Positions 1-13,500 of a stretch of DNA of 64,000 nucleotides are shown here, piece after piece (within the stretch, counting starts at the first letter, position 1; every line of letters starts with the position of its first letter). Location of the stretch: the NCBI GenBank assembly GCA_963930655.1, contig OZ005621.1:6807001-6871000 (forward strand), given 5' to 3'. Made by a program: the position numbers and the translations under genes. The stretch comes from Myrica gale. Taxonomy: Eukaryota; Streptophyta; Magnoliopsida; Fagales; Myricaceae. The notes under the pieces were generated by a model, which saw nothing but the letters and a program-made list of their open reading frames with translations, was not told the DNA's origin and searched no databases.

Positions 1-1576
1 AAGGAAAAACTATTTATGTTCATATGTGACAATTTCAATTAAGTATGAGAGTGAGATATTAATAGAAAATAAGTAGGAGTATTTCACATATAGAATACAG
101 CAATACATGATGCATACGAAGTAAAGTAATGACTGATAGTGGATATTAGCAATTGATAAAACAAACATAATTCAGGGGAAAGCGTCTCAATCTGAAAATT
201 CAGAGGAATAAAAAAAAAGTGCATTTCCTAGAATGTTGCGTAGATAAATTTTTTAAATTGTAAAAATTGATAATTTCTCAATACAGTAGGATGGTCTTTT
301 AATAGTCGTTGGAGTCTAAATGATGGAGAATTCAAATGAATAAAATTAATTATTTGCCTCTAATAGATACATGGGATTTCTAATGGGACTAATGTGGTGT
401 CTGGCGGGAAAATTTTTATCCCTCAAAATTTTAAACAAATATAATATAATCTCTCTTCATTAAATTATAAAATAATATTATAATATTCAATTAAATCTTC
501 GTCTTTTTTTTTTATAAAATATATTTTTTTACGAACCTAATACCCAACATTTCCACAACTCCAAAATTTTCTAAAACAAACACCACCTTTAAATAATTAA
601 TCATTTCATACTAATTTCAGCCACATAAATTTACAAAGCCGTCATGGGCGTATTTAATGAAGGCGATATTTTGATTGAAGCGGTGAAATCGGTCTTTCCG
701 TTGTTGTTTGGTAAAATAATTACCAAATATTTTTTATTTTTTAATCAAATTATTTATTGTAATTATAATAAATATATAAAAATTATTTAAATTATATATC
801 TCTTCACAATTTTTAACCATTCCTATAAACTAAAATTTTGACTTTATTATCAAACACCACAGGTTGAATACCGTGTGACAGTTTGCAAATTCTGTGGTTG
901 GTTGTCAAACACCACATTTTTTGCAATTTTTTATTGGTGTTTACATCTTAAATATTATTTGATTTTCTTAAAATATTAATTTAATAAAATTTGTTTTGCC
1001 GGTGAGTTTGTTTTGTAAAATTTTAATATTGTTAAAATTTTAGGTATTGAGTTTTGTGATAAAATGAATAGAGATAATTTTTTATATTTTTGTGGTGAAA
1101 AGTAATAATTCGACGGAGAAAGATTATATTATAATATTTTATTGTGTTAAAATTTTATGAGGAGTAAAAATGAAGAATTTTTTCTCGCGGAAAAAATAAA
1201 AACGAAATACGAAAAAAGAATTGCAATTCGCAAATTCACCTGCCCGTCGTTCTTTAGCGTAATTCTAGTTAGAAGGCACAAATTCCTTCCCTGAACCCTC
1301 CCTAGTCGACGTCCATTTCCTTAGTCTTTCCAGTCAAGAAAGCGAGAGAACCTACTTTTTGTTTTGTATTTTCCTTCCAGCCAAACACAAAGCTCCCTAT
1401 CGGTCTCTCCATCGACGTACCTTTCTTCAATTTTAGGGCAACTTTCAGTGCATTAAAAAAAAAAGTCCCTCTTCATCACGCACTTACGACCGATTCTTGG
1501 AGCTTTGAGATTTTGTCTTGTTCTTTGTTGTTGTTATAGAACTAGGACGTAGAGTCGGCCGAGTCGACTCGGAATA
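1..1576. other. AT-rich upstream region of UPL6
   Basis: No coding sequence is recognisable here. The first 1.2 kb is very AT-rich and resembles eroded transposon DNA. An 11-bp motif (caaacaccaca) occurs twice, at about 851 and 906, on either side of a short GT-rich stretch, which may be the end of an old MITE. The last 350 bases are less AT-rich and pyrimidine-rich, and probably hold the UPL6 promoter and 5' UTR. No clear TATA box was found. Confidence 0.5.
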
Positions 1577-4500
1577 ATGTTCTTCTCGGGCGATCCATCG
1601 ACTCGGAAGCGAGTCGATTTGGGGGGCCGGAGTTCGAAGGAAAGGGATAGACAGAAGCTTCTTGAGCAGACGAGGTTGGAGCGTAACCGGCGATTGTGGT
1701 TACGCCGGCAGAACTTGGCCGCGCTTAAAATTCAGGTTCGGTTTTCGTGCGTTATGCTGGGTTTCTGATCTTTGGAGTTTAGTCCTTTATTGCAAAATTT
1801 CTGCAACCCGTTAGCCTAAGAGACTCAGAATTCGGTAGAGACCTGTGTAAAAGAGCGTGGTGGCATTGATTACCGTATATGGACCAATATTTTAGTTCTG
1901 TAATTGTCACATTCTTAGCGTAATTCGTAACACTGAATTCGTGGGATTGGAAATGTTTGTTCTACTGAAGTTTTTTGTATAATTGGCTAGTGTTTGTGTA
2001 TTGCACTCTGTGTAACGTAGGTGGCTTACGTGGAAAAAGAGAGATTGAGTCTTGTTTGTTTATTGTTTTCTACGACTGCTTTCTGTTACAGTGGAAATAT
2101 TTTGGAGATAGAGGAGAGATTGAATAATGGAGAGCATCAAGAGGTTTGTGCTCCCATGTGTTTTTTGCTTTTGCCTTTTAAACTTCTTGTTATGCTGAGA
2201 AGGATGGGGTGTGATTTGAAGATGTTGATTGCGTGTTCATGTGTGAAAAACGAAAGCATTACTAGAAAATTGTGAAATAGTTGGAAGGAATGGAGGAAGT
2301 TGAACTTTGGCCAGCAAGTTTTCAGTTGGCTTAGTGAAAATGTTGTTTTACGAATGTCTTGCAAAGTTTTGACCGATTGCTAGCTACAGAAATGCTACAG
2401 AGGGAGGAAGGCAGTGAAAGCTGCACATTTTAAGGTGCGGGAGCAGTTCCATGGAGTCTACAGGAAGTACTGTCAAAATGTAGACAGGTAGTGGAACAGA
2501 ATGCGCATTACGTTGTAGCCACTGTACAATTCTGTTTAATTTCCTCTTCTTAGTTTCTCCTAATATCTGTACAATGGGATGTTCTGCATTGCTATGCCTA
2601 GGACTAGGCATCATCTTTGCACTCCGGGGCTTCTTATTCCACTTGATCAATTAATTTTGTTTCAGTTGTTTCCTTGCATTCAGGCATTGTTTTGGCCCAG
2701 ATTCAGAGTTCCTCCGCCAGTTACTTTTCTTCTTTAATGCACAAAATGTTGGTGATTTTGCAATCCTCGTGGAGACATGCCGACTACTTCTGCAATTTGC
2801 ACGTGAAAGTGGTAATTTTAATCAATGTTCCTTCTCAAAGATTTTTCTCATTCAAGTAATCTTTGTTAAGCAACCAATCGTCTTTCTACTTTACTTCTAT
2901 TTCAGTTCCTGGAACTTTTTATTTGAGGCTTTGCTTTTGTAATGGTGTCTCTTTTTTCTTCTTTTTTGCAACTTCTATCTTTCAATCCTGCATTTCCAAC
3001 CCATTCTCTACTTTTCTGAGAAAAATTGTTTGTGTGCATTTCTCATTTGCTACTTGCCTCTGAGTTCCTTTGTCAATCCCCCCCCCTTCTTCTCTTTCTG
3101 TCTCTCTTCGAGATGGGACCCAAAAAGGGCAGAATGAGTAGGGAAACCAAAAATATTTGAAAAAGGAATTTTGGTTATTTATACTTAAGAGTATTGCCTG
3201 TTTTCCCCAAGTGAGATAAGTGCCTTGTAAAGCTCCTTTACTTGACACAGTAGAGCAAAAGTGAAAATTCCTGAAACCTTCCCATATATAAAATTTTCAA
3301 TTTTTCGCGGCATAATCACTAACACTCCCACTACCATGGCCTCTATTATATATTTTTTTGCTGAAGTCATCACACCTAACCCCAATATGACATTTGTTAA
3401 TGTGTTAATGTTGAGATGGCCACCTTGACAACATTCTGTCATTATCATGGGTACTTCAAAAAGTGTTTGCATCAGCAGCACCATTACAACACCACCACCA
3501 CCATCTTGCTGCTACTACCGTGACCTCCATCACCTTTCACCATCAGTAATGTTATTGTAGGATCATCAACCTTTCACAAATTTACACTACTGGTAAACTG
3601 AAATGGTCTCCTGCCTCCATCATGGAACCACTTCAACAATTTCAACTATTTGAATTTCAGATTTATTGATTGAGTTCTTCAATTTTATCAAGTAGCCCCT
3701 TGATAAAATCCAGCAATATTTTCGCATATGAAAACTACCTATTACCCAAGCCAGCTAAATTGATAAGAGGGTCAGACTAGAGGGCGCATGAACAATTTAT
3801 ATACAGTTTATGTATTCATCAAATTTTCTGTTCTAATCAAATATTATTTGATGATGTTTACGCTATCTTATTGGTGGCTTTGCTATTTTCTGAATGATTC
3901 ACTTTGTTACTTGGAACCTTGTTTATTTGTGTAACAATTGCTTACTGTGTGACAGGGGACACTGTGAGCCTCTTTGCAGGCAGGGATTATACTTCCTACC
4001 GTACTTTGGTGGACTACAGAATGAAGCAACTTGCATATGCTTGTATTGAGGCCGTGCATCAGAATAGGTTGGCCACATGAATTTCTTTTCTTTCAGGATC
4101 ACATGTGTTGTGGATTAAGCTCTCCTTTGAATATGACAGCTGATTGCATCTTTATCCGTATGATTTTTATGTTCACTCAGTACATCTGAGTGACATCGTC
4201 TAATTTGGCAGTATGTGTGGGTGAATCAACGTTGTGTCATGTATTTGTCTGTGATAGCTGGACATATAGTGTTAACTTTTGAAATATATCAGATACTGGT
4301 TTGATACTCATTATCAGATAGACCTTAGGCATGGATATCTAAAGCTTTGTTGTGTAGAATAGATATGTAACCATAAGTGGAAGCAACTAATGTGGCATGT
4401 AGATTGCCTGATACATGACTTAAGGATGGTAATCTGACTAAACTATAATTGTACAACTAACCGGTGTTTACTGGTCTAAGAATGTGTCAACATGTGAACA

Positions 4501-7500
4501 AGTATTTTGTTATTGGTAGATCCCTGCCTTATTGTATCCTACTGCTAGGAAATTTTTGTATTGGCATCTGTACTGAATCATTCCCTTTCCTTGTCCTCAT
4601 CCATGTTCTTAATCTAAGTTTGTGAAATCATTGGATGTATGATGTTTGTGAAGTGCAGTATCACATTGTGGAATTTTGTGGACACAACTTCATGAATAGA
4701 ATATTGCAATAAATGTAATTGCACCTTTTTCGGGTTATTCGTGGGACTTTTGAATTGTTCTTTCTTCCTTGTTTAGGCTGCTATTTATTGCAAGTGTTGC
4801 TTATTCAGCTTTCTGTGGGACAGGAATCAATTGAAGGTGCAAGTATTGATGGAACCCGATAAATCTAGCATGTCAACGAGTCTCTTGCTAGAAACAGTAG
4901 TTTTATTGCTAGGTCCGAAGCTACCATGGGTTTGTAACACAATTGGCTACCTTTTGCAAAGAAATACATTCGCCCTCTTCCGAGAGATTGCTATATCATG
5001 GAAGGTGTGGTTCTTATATCAGCAGTTCTTTTTTTTTCTTATAGTGTAATGTCTCCTGTATACAGAATCCCTTCTATGCAGCATGATTTCCCCCCAAGAA
5101 TTTGGTCCGTATTTTTTTGGGGGTGTTGGGGCGGGGGGATTGTCATAGCAATGTGGAAAAAAGAAGGATCTGTGTAGTTCATCCTATGTAGTTGCAATAA
5201 GGTGTTGATGCTATAAACTGAAGTATGATTATTGAAGTCTGCCTCTTTTATTTACTTTTTTAATGACATGACACTCCAACATATTGTAAGGGGTCTTTCT
5301 TTAGCTGTAGTTTTTTTTTTGTCCAAATTGATTGGGTGACTGGTGGTGTTCTTGTAGATGTATCTGCTTTAAAACTGGCATTGTATGACTTATGTGGACT
5401 ATTTACAATTCTGGGAAATCTTATGTTGGGAGAAGGGAGGAAGGGAGGAAGGAGGGTGTGTGAGAAAAGTACAAGAATTCAAGTAATAAGAGTGTATGGA
5501 AGTCTGAGATGAAATTCGTTTGTAAAAGTACATTGAAGATTGTTTTATACATTTTGTTCTGTGCGTAACATGACTTAAAACAAGTAGATGACTGTGAAGG
5601 ACTTATTGATGTGTTAACAACATAAAATCAATGAGCTTCCTGTTGCTGGATTGAATTTTTCGTAGGTTCTCTGTCCATAAACATGTTACCAGTGATCTTT
5701 GAATATGAGTTTGGATTTGGTCAATTGGACATGCATCTATATGGCTAAGAAAGGGGATAAGAAAGTAGAATACAAGCTAAAGGAAGAACAACTAGGCACT
5801 GAGAGTTTGGTCGATGTGTTATAGCGTTCAGTTTTAAAGTGAAAACATCTCCTGCTTACTGGCTAATCCTTTAGATAAGAAGCAAACTTTGATGTTGTCT
5901 TTCAATGAACTGGGTTGAAGAATACTTTTAATGGAGTTGTTTAAGAGTACTAGAGCTAGTGGTCAAAATGGTCATTTAAACCTTTTGTGCCTTGAGGTCT
6001 CTGGACATTAGACTGCATTTCAGGACCATCCTGATTGAATGGAAAAGTGTGAGGAAAAAATTTAGTGTCATTGCTGGAGTGTTATTTATGTCACTATTCT
6101 TAGTGGTCCTGTTATGACTCGTCGAACCATCTGGTAATCGTTTCTTGGCATCGTGCTTTTTTTGCCCTTCCATGTGTTTGAAACTTTTTGTTTTGCTGCA
6201 GGAAGGTACAAAGGCTGGCAATTCCTCTGGGAAAGCATCATCGTTGGAGCATGTGCTTGCCCTTATAATCCCTCATATTGGTGAGAAGCCATGCACTTGT
6301 CCCAATATTGATCCACGATGGAGTTTCTCATCCCAGATTCTTACAATACCTTTCTTGTGGCAGCTTTTCCCATACTTAAAAGAGGTAGCAATTTTCTAAA
6401 TCACCCTCTCTGTTGGGAATTCATTGTTTCTAGTTTTAACTTCATTCGATTGATGACGTATTGGAGACATAAAATGCCGAAAAGCCACATAGATATTTGT
6501 ATTTATGCTGCAGTACTGCAAAGTGGTCTTTCTTCTTCTTCTTCTTCTTCTTCTTCATATTTGTATTTATGCTGGCATTTTGTGTGCAAAATATAATTTT
6601 GAGTTATTAGTTCTCTTTAGTTGTCTGTTCTAACCTGAGTGATCTTTGACGATATAGGTTTTTGCAAGAAAGGGGTTGAGCCAACATTATCTTCATCAGA
6701 TGGCATTTTGTGTGCAAAATCGTGCTAATGTGCTTCCTAATGACCTATCTGCCGAATATCCTGGTTATGCCTGTCTTCTTGGGAATATATTAGAAACTGC
6801 TGGAGTTGCTTTATCTCAACCTAACTGCTCATTTGAAATGGTGAGGAACTGTTGCGCTTTAATATTGGATTGCCATCTGCCATTCTCCATTATATTTGGG
6901 AATGAAAACGGTCAAGACTTTGTGTGCATTGCATGGTTTATCTGGTTGTTTCCATTCACTCGATGTAATTTTTTTATTTGATTTGGAATATGGGGATGTT
7001 CTTTGACGTGATCAAGTTGTACAGTGTTCTGTTTAGGTTTTGAAGCTGCTTTGATTTCTGTTCTTTAACATGATCAGGCTGTAGACCTTGCTGCAGTTGC
7101 AACGTTTTTGTTGGAGACGCTTCCTTCTATGAAATCATCTGGTTTTGAAACTAAAGAAAGTATGGCTCTCCCTTCTTAGCGGCTCTCTCTCTCTCTCTCT
7201 CTCTCTCGACATAGCTCGAAACCGTGACCGATACCTGATATAAGTATTCAAACCAGAAAGCTAAAAGAGACATGGTTTTTGCCTTCTATTTATCCATCTT
7301 TTTCTGTTATGTGCTTTGCATAAGATATCCATCTGACACAATTTTTCAGTCTGAAGTTTCCATTTGGTTATTTAACTTGTGCAAGTGAAACTGTGCTGCT
7401 TGTTTTTATCTTCAATGAAAATGATTAATTGAAATTCCTATGCTCACTCCAGGTTCCATGGTGCTTGAGGATGATACAGTTGGTGATGAAGCAGCGGAAA

Positions 7501-10500
7501 TCATGTTGAATAGGGATTTAGAACGACAGATATGCAATGCTATTGATTCCCGGTTTCTTCTGCAATTGGTATTCTGGAGACCAATATTAGTTTCCAAAGT
7601 GAACATTTTTCCTCAATTGGAGACAATATTCATTTTGTTTTGGGTAAACTAATTGCGAATTATGTGCTTCTGGTGCAGACGAATTTGTTATTTGGAGGAA
7701 TTTCGGTTTCTAGTAGTTCAAATGATGGACCAGATGATAAAGAGGTGGCAGCTGTTGGTGCAGCGTGTCCTTTTTTGCATGTCACTTTCAACACTTTACC
7801 TCATGAGCGAATCATGACTGCACTAGCATACAGAACTGAACTTGTTCCTGTGCTTTGGAATTTTATGAAGCGGTGCCATGATTATCAGAAGTGGTCATCT
7901 CTATCTCAGCAGTTTGCATATCTATCTGGAGATGCACCTGGTTGGCTATTGCCCCTGGCTGTTTTCTGTCCCGTGTACAAGTAAGGCTTTTTAATTCTGG
8001 TCGTTTCATTTAATATTTTTATGTGCAAGTACTATTCCATTCGTCATTCATATCTGTGTTCTGTTTCTTCTATCCTTTTTTTTTCTAAGCTTCTGTTTCT
8101 TCTATCCTAATTGACCTTTTGCTGTATGAGGTTGATACAAGTTTAGTTAACCAGTCAAACCCTGTTTGTGGTTGATCAGGCACATGCTTATGATAGTTGA
8201 TAATGAGGAGTTCTATGAGCAGGAGAAGCCACTATCATTGAAGGATATTAGATGCCTGATCATTATTCTAAAACAGGTAAGTTGTCTGCACCTCAGGACA
8301 CAAAAGTGGATGTCAAGGTCTTTAAGAACTTCTTCCGGAAAGGCACATGTTCAAATCCATATATTCTTTGGACAGATGGTGGAATTTGTTTTTCCTAGCA
8401 GGAGTTATCTTGACTTTTCTGTTTTTATAGTGTGGTAACCAATCCATGATCTTGAAGTACTGTGGAAGGCTGCCTTTTTTTCACTACTATAACCAGTATA
8501 GTCAGGTCTGTGATAATTTTTGTTCATTGCGCCCTTTTTTGCAGGCCCTATGGCAGCTTCTCTGGATCAGTCCTACAACACCAGCAAATTCCATGAAATT
8601 TGCCACCAACACCTCTTCTAATAAAAGGCATCCTGAGGAATTTATTCAAGAAAGGGTTAGCATTGTAGCCTCGGAGCTCCTCTCACAGGTAGATTTAAGC
8701 ACTAGTTCTTGAATTGTTGTGTTCTTGTTTGGTAAATCCTATTGCTACATAGAAGTAGTCGTTTAGTGTTTTGAGGCTTTCCATGCTATTCTAGTCCTTG
8801 ATGAGGTACAAGACCTTTAATATTAGTTGTACTGAGAAGCATTCGATCAAACTAATGATTTATTGATAGTTTAATGCTCTGTTTTACACTTCTAATCTGT
8901 GGTGATAACGATTGTAATAGTTGCAAGATTGGAACAACAGACGGCAGTTTACATCTCCCAGTGACTTCCATGCCGATGGTGTTAATGAATTTTTCATATC
9001 TCAGGTAATAGCTTCTCTGTTGGATCTTTAGGCTCCTAAGACCTAGAATCTCTGGTTGATGTTTTTTTTTTTTTGGGGGGGGGGTTTGTGGCCAGGCAGC
9101 AATAGAAAATACCCGAGCAAATGAAATATTGAAGCAAGCTCCTTTCTTGGTGCCATTTACCAGCAGGGTTAAAATATTTACTGTAAGTGGTTAACTCTTT
9201 GCATTTAGTTTTAAGCTGACATACAACTAGTTTTGTGCAATAGATTCGACTGTGTAATCAACAATGTTTTTTTGGAATTCCTTATTCAGATTAATAAGTT
9301 ATTGCTTGTTGAAGGTGGTGAATGAAGTGTTACTAGTTCCTTTTCACACTTCATTCTTTCATATTTATAACTATTTTCTTTCAATCCATTTACCAGTCAC
9401 AGTTAACAGCGGTTCGGCAAAGAGATGGATCTCATTCTGTTTTTACGAGGAGTCGATTCAGGATACGAAGAGATCGTATTTTGGAAGATGCCTATAATCA
9501 GATGAGTGCACTGTCTGAAGATGATCTTCGAGGAGTGGTATGCCCTATTTTCTACTTGTCTATTATGTATGTACATTTGTAGTTCTGAAAATTGCATTCT
9601 GCCCCTTGTTGTCACAGGAAGACGACAATAGGTTTCTTTTTATATAATACCAGAATAATTACTGTTGGCTGTTTACTTCCAGATTCGTGTAACGTTTGTC
9701 AATGAATATGGAGTTGAGGAGGCCGGGATCGATGGTGGTGGAATTTTCAAAGACTTCATGGAGAATATTACTCGAGCAGCTTTTGATGTCCAGTATGGTT
9801 TATTCAAGGTCAAGTTTAAATGCCTAATAACTCCAACATTAAGGCTTTTTCTGATTCACAAGGAAAAGGAAAGAAGAGAAATCACCTGTTTGCCTCACTT
9901 TTCTTGTGTATTTAGTGGTTAGGAAAATATGTGCACCCACCAGTAACAGTTTTCTTGCTGAGAATAATTTTTCCCCAATTCTTGTCAACTGTCATGGGAA
10001 GATCAAGATAATCATCCTCACAAGTTTCTTGTAGACGAACTGGTCCTGGAATTTTGAAAATAGTATTGGTAGTTGCTGGGACTAAAAAAATAAAAAATAT
10101 GGAGAATATGGGAAGTTCAGCTGCTGAACACCCAAAGTGACTCTTAAACCTAATAGAACATTTTTTTTTTGTCAATTAATCTAAAACCAAGGCAGCTGGT
10201 CTCACTATGAATCTGTGTCAAAGCTGTCGAATTATATCTCATGTCCGACTAAAACTATTTTGCATTGAATATACTTACTGGCATCCTATTTGTTGCTCAT
10301 TCTAAATATCTGCGTTCTGTTTCACTGATTCTCTGCTTGGCTTGGAATATCCAGGAAACTGCGGATCACCTGCTTTATCCTAATCCTGGATCAGGAATGA
10401 TACATGAACAACATCTACAATTTTTCCATTTTCTTGGGACTCTTCTTGCGAAGGTAAGATGTATTTTCTTATTAGCAGCGCCTTCTTTCTGTTGTGTAGA

Positions 10501-13500
10501 AGCTTGAAGAGCATCAGTGTCATTACCCGTATGTCATTTTACATTCTATATGAAGCAAGGAAATAGCATGAGTAATATGAATTTATTGACCTTTTTTATG
10601 AGCAGTAAGGTGAAGAAATTTTTCTGCTCCAGAACTGGAGTAAATGGTATTAGGATCGGCATTTGTGTTTCACATAATAGGCCGCCCAATTAGTTCACTT
10701 CCATACATCCAATACTAACTCATTTCAGTTTAGTATTATTACGATGTCTTCATGCAAATTTGATCCTGTCTATGCTCCCTGATGCGATCTCATGATTCTT
10801 TTCTTCTAGGCCATGTTTGAAGGGATTCTTGTCGATATTCCATTTGCAACATTCTTCTTGAGCAAATTAAAGCTGAAGTAAGGTTTCAGAAAATCTTCCT
10901 GCTATAGTCATTTCATTAGCTTGTTTGCTTTTCTTTTCCATTTCAAATTGTTTTTTGCTGTAGACGATATCATCTTCAGAAGCTGCACCTTGAATTAGTT
11001 GAGCTTACCTGAGTTTGTATTTAAGCATATTATGCTTAGGGAAAAGACGGGAGATATAAATGGCTAGATCTGATGTGTTGCAGATGTTAATACCCATACA
11101 TCACACATGAATTGTGCAAAAGCCTTTAAGCAGTTAAACCTTGTGCAAAAGCATATGCTGTTGTTTATTTGGTAGGTGCTTTTGTGACTCATGTTCATTG
11201 ATCACTTGTTAGGTTGTTATGCACTTGGCTGGTATTTTACATTGTTTGACCTCTTTGGAATGTGAGTCTTAAGATTTTTTTCTATCTTTTAGTTTTAACT
11301 TTTTAGGAACCCCAATAACGTTTATTTGACCACATCTTTTCCCTCACTCTTCTATTTTTTGTTTTTGAATTTTGATTAGTCTCTCTCAGTCAATTAAGAA
11401 TTGTATTCACCATGAGAGCCGTAGTATTTGATTTAGTTAATAGTGGGTAGCAATGCCATTTTTCGCAGAAATTTGTGGTCCCAGCTTCATTTTGATCACA
11501 TTGTTAAAGGCCTGGTATTATTGCTGTCAATGAGCTGCCAGTTGAGGGCTCGGCTCGGCTTGTTCATTGAGCCAAATGATCCCGTCGTGTCCCACGTCAT
11601 GCTCATTAAACGAAGTTTACTTGTGCACCATGTTGCTTATCTTGTAAGGGGGAGATGTGTTGGTTTTCACAAGGTGAATTCTTCACAAGCTTCTTGTATT
11701 TGGGGAAACGTGAGATTCTCGCTTCTCACTCTCCAAAGAGAGTTGCTCGCTTCACAGTGGAAAACAAGAAGGGTTGGTGATTTTTCGTTGCTATGAAGCG
11801 CTCTTCTTCTTTCTTGCATCATGAGATGCTAGTTTCAAATTGATTGTGAAACAGATGGTTGCAGGAATTTGTTAGTGTTAAGAAAAAGGGTTTACACAAA
11901 CAAGATTAGGAAAAATTGATTTGTCCTCCCTCTTGATATTCTATCCTGTGGAGCAAGCTAGGACGTTACTATACTGGCTTTAGATCACTGTAAAATATTT
12001 TCAGGAGAGAGTGTCATTGTGTGATATGCAATTAGATGTAAACCATTGTTGGAATTGAATCGCTGTAGGAAAAATGCCTAATGTTTTCACAGAAGTATCA
12101 TGTCTGACAGATACTACTTGGTTATTGACCAGATACAATTATTTGAATGACTTCCCTTCATTGGACCCAGAATTGTATCGCCATCTTATTTTCTTAAAGG
12201 TAATTGTCTCTTCATCTTCCCTTTATATTCTGATCTGTCTTAACCTGTATTAAACTTGGCGCAGAGGATAAATGCTTCTTATATCACTGTTAATGTCATT
12301 GATGAGCTGTTCTAATTGATTTCTGGTAATCAGAGATGTCCTTGCAGTGGATTGTGCTATATTCATTATTCAACCTTTACCACAAGGAACTCAATAATTT
12401 CGTTACCAGGAGTTGTTATTTGAGAGTTATTTTATTCTCTTGCTGAAGGGGTTCTTTTTTGTGTGTGTTATTTTAGAGTTTTTTATTATATTTCTTAGGT
12501 CTTACATTGGTTTTGCATCAGTGCATTTAAAATTAGAAGGCTAATGTGCCTGATCTGATCTTTTTTGCACTTTGTTATCACTCCAATTATATACTCTTTT
12601 GAACTCGACTAATCTCTGCTTTCCTCAAGAGTTGATATGGGTGAGATCATCTGACTTCATTTTCTTTCTTTTTTCTTTTGTTTCTTCCCTCTTTTTATTG
12701 GTTTGGTTTTTTTTTTTTTTTGGTGGGGGTAAGGGGTCCCATCTTTGGTTGATGGGGAAACTTAAAAGGGATGTTTAAATGCATTACAGCATCCTTTCAC
12801 GTCCTCAATGGTTATTCTAATCTGACGTGCTCTTTCTTTTACCCCATTAACTGTGATCTACAGCTCTATGAAGGTGATATTTCAGATTTAGAACTGTACT
12901 TCGTTATTGTGAATAATGAGTATGGAGAGCAAACAGAAGAAGAGCTACTTCCAGGAGGGAAAAACTTGTGTGTTACTAATGAGAACGTTATTACTTTTAT
13001 TCATCTCGTGGCCAATCACCGTTTGAATTTTCAGGTTTTTAATCTTCTATCATTGGTTCCTCCAAGTTTCATACTCGATTTTATCTTTTTTGATACTGTG
13101 GTGACATGGTTACTGATTTGCTTTCAGATACGTCAACAAAGTTCTCATTTCTTGAGGGGGTTTCAACAGCTTATACAGAAGGATTGGATTGACATGTTCA
13201 ATGAGCATGAACTTCAGGTACGGTGCACACTTCTGATCTTCATAAGTAAAAATGTCATTGTTCACTTCTTGCTAGAAAATGGTTTTAAGGGGATCTATAG
13301 GTCAAAATATTTTTGGTTAATGCATTAAATTTGAGAAAATAAGTTGCGAATGAATAACTCTCTTCCATTTTGAGGTGCTAGTGATGGTCCTAATAGTTAA
13401 TGTACAAGCTTAGGTATTTTCATCTGGTTACCTTATAATGTTGTCTGTTGCAATGTTTCTTCTGGACCATTAACATGGTTAGCTTCTTTGGTTTTTCTTC

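Noticed and set aside
11443..11796. 117-residue open frame within the UPL6 region
   Set aside because: It lies wholly inside intron 18, between two exons that join in phase, and has no family resemblance.
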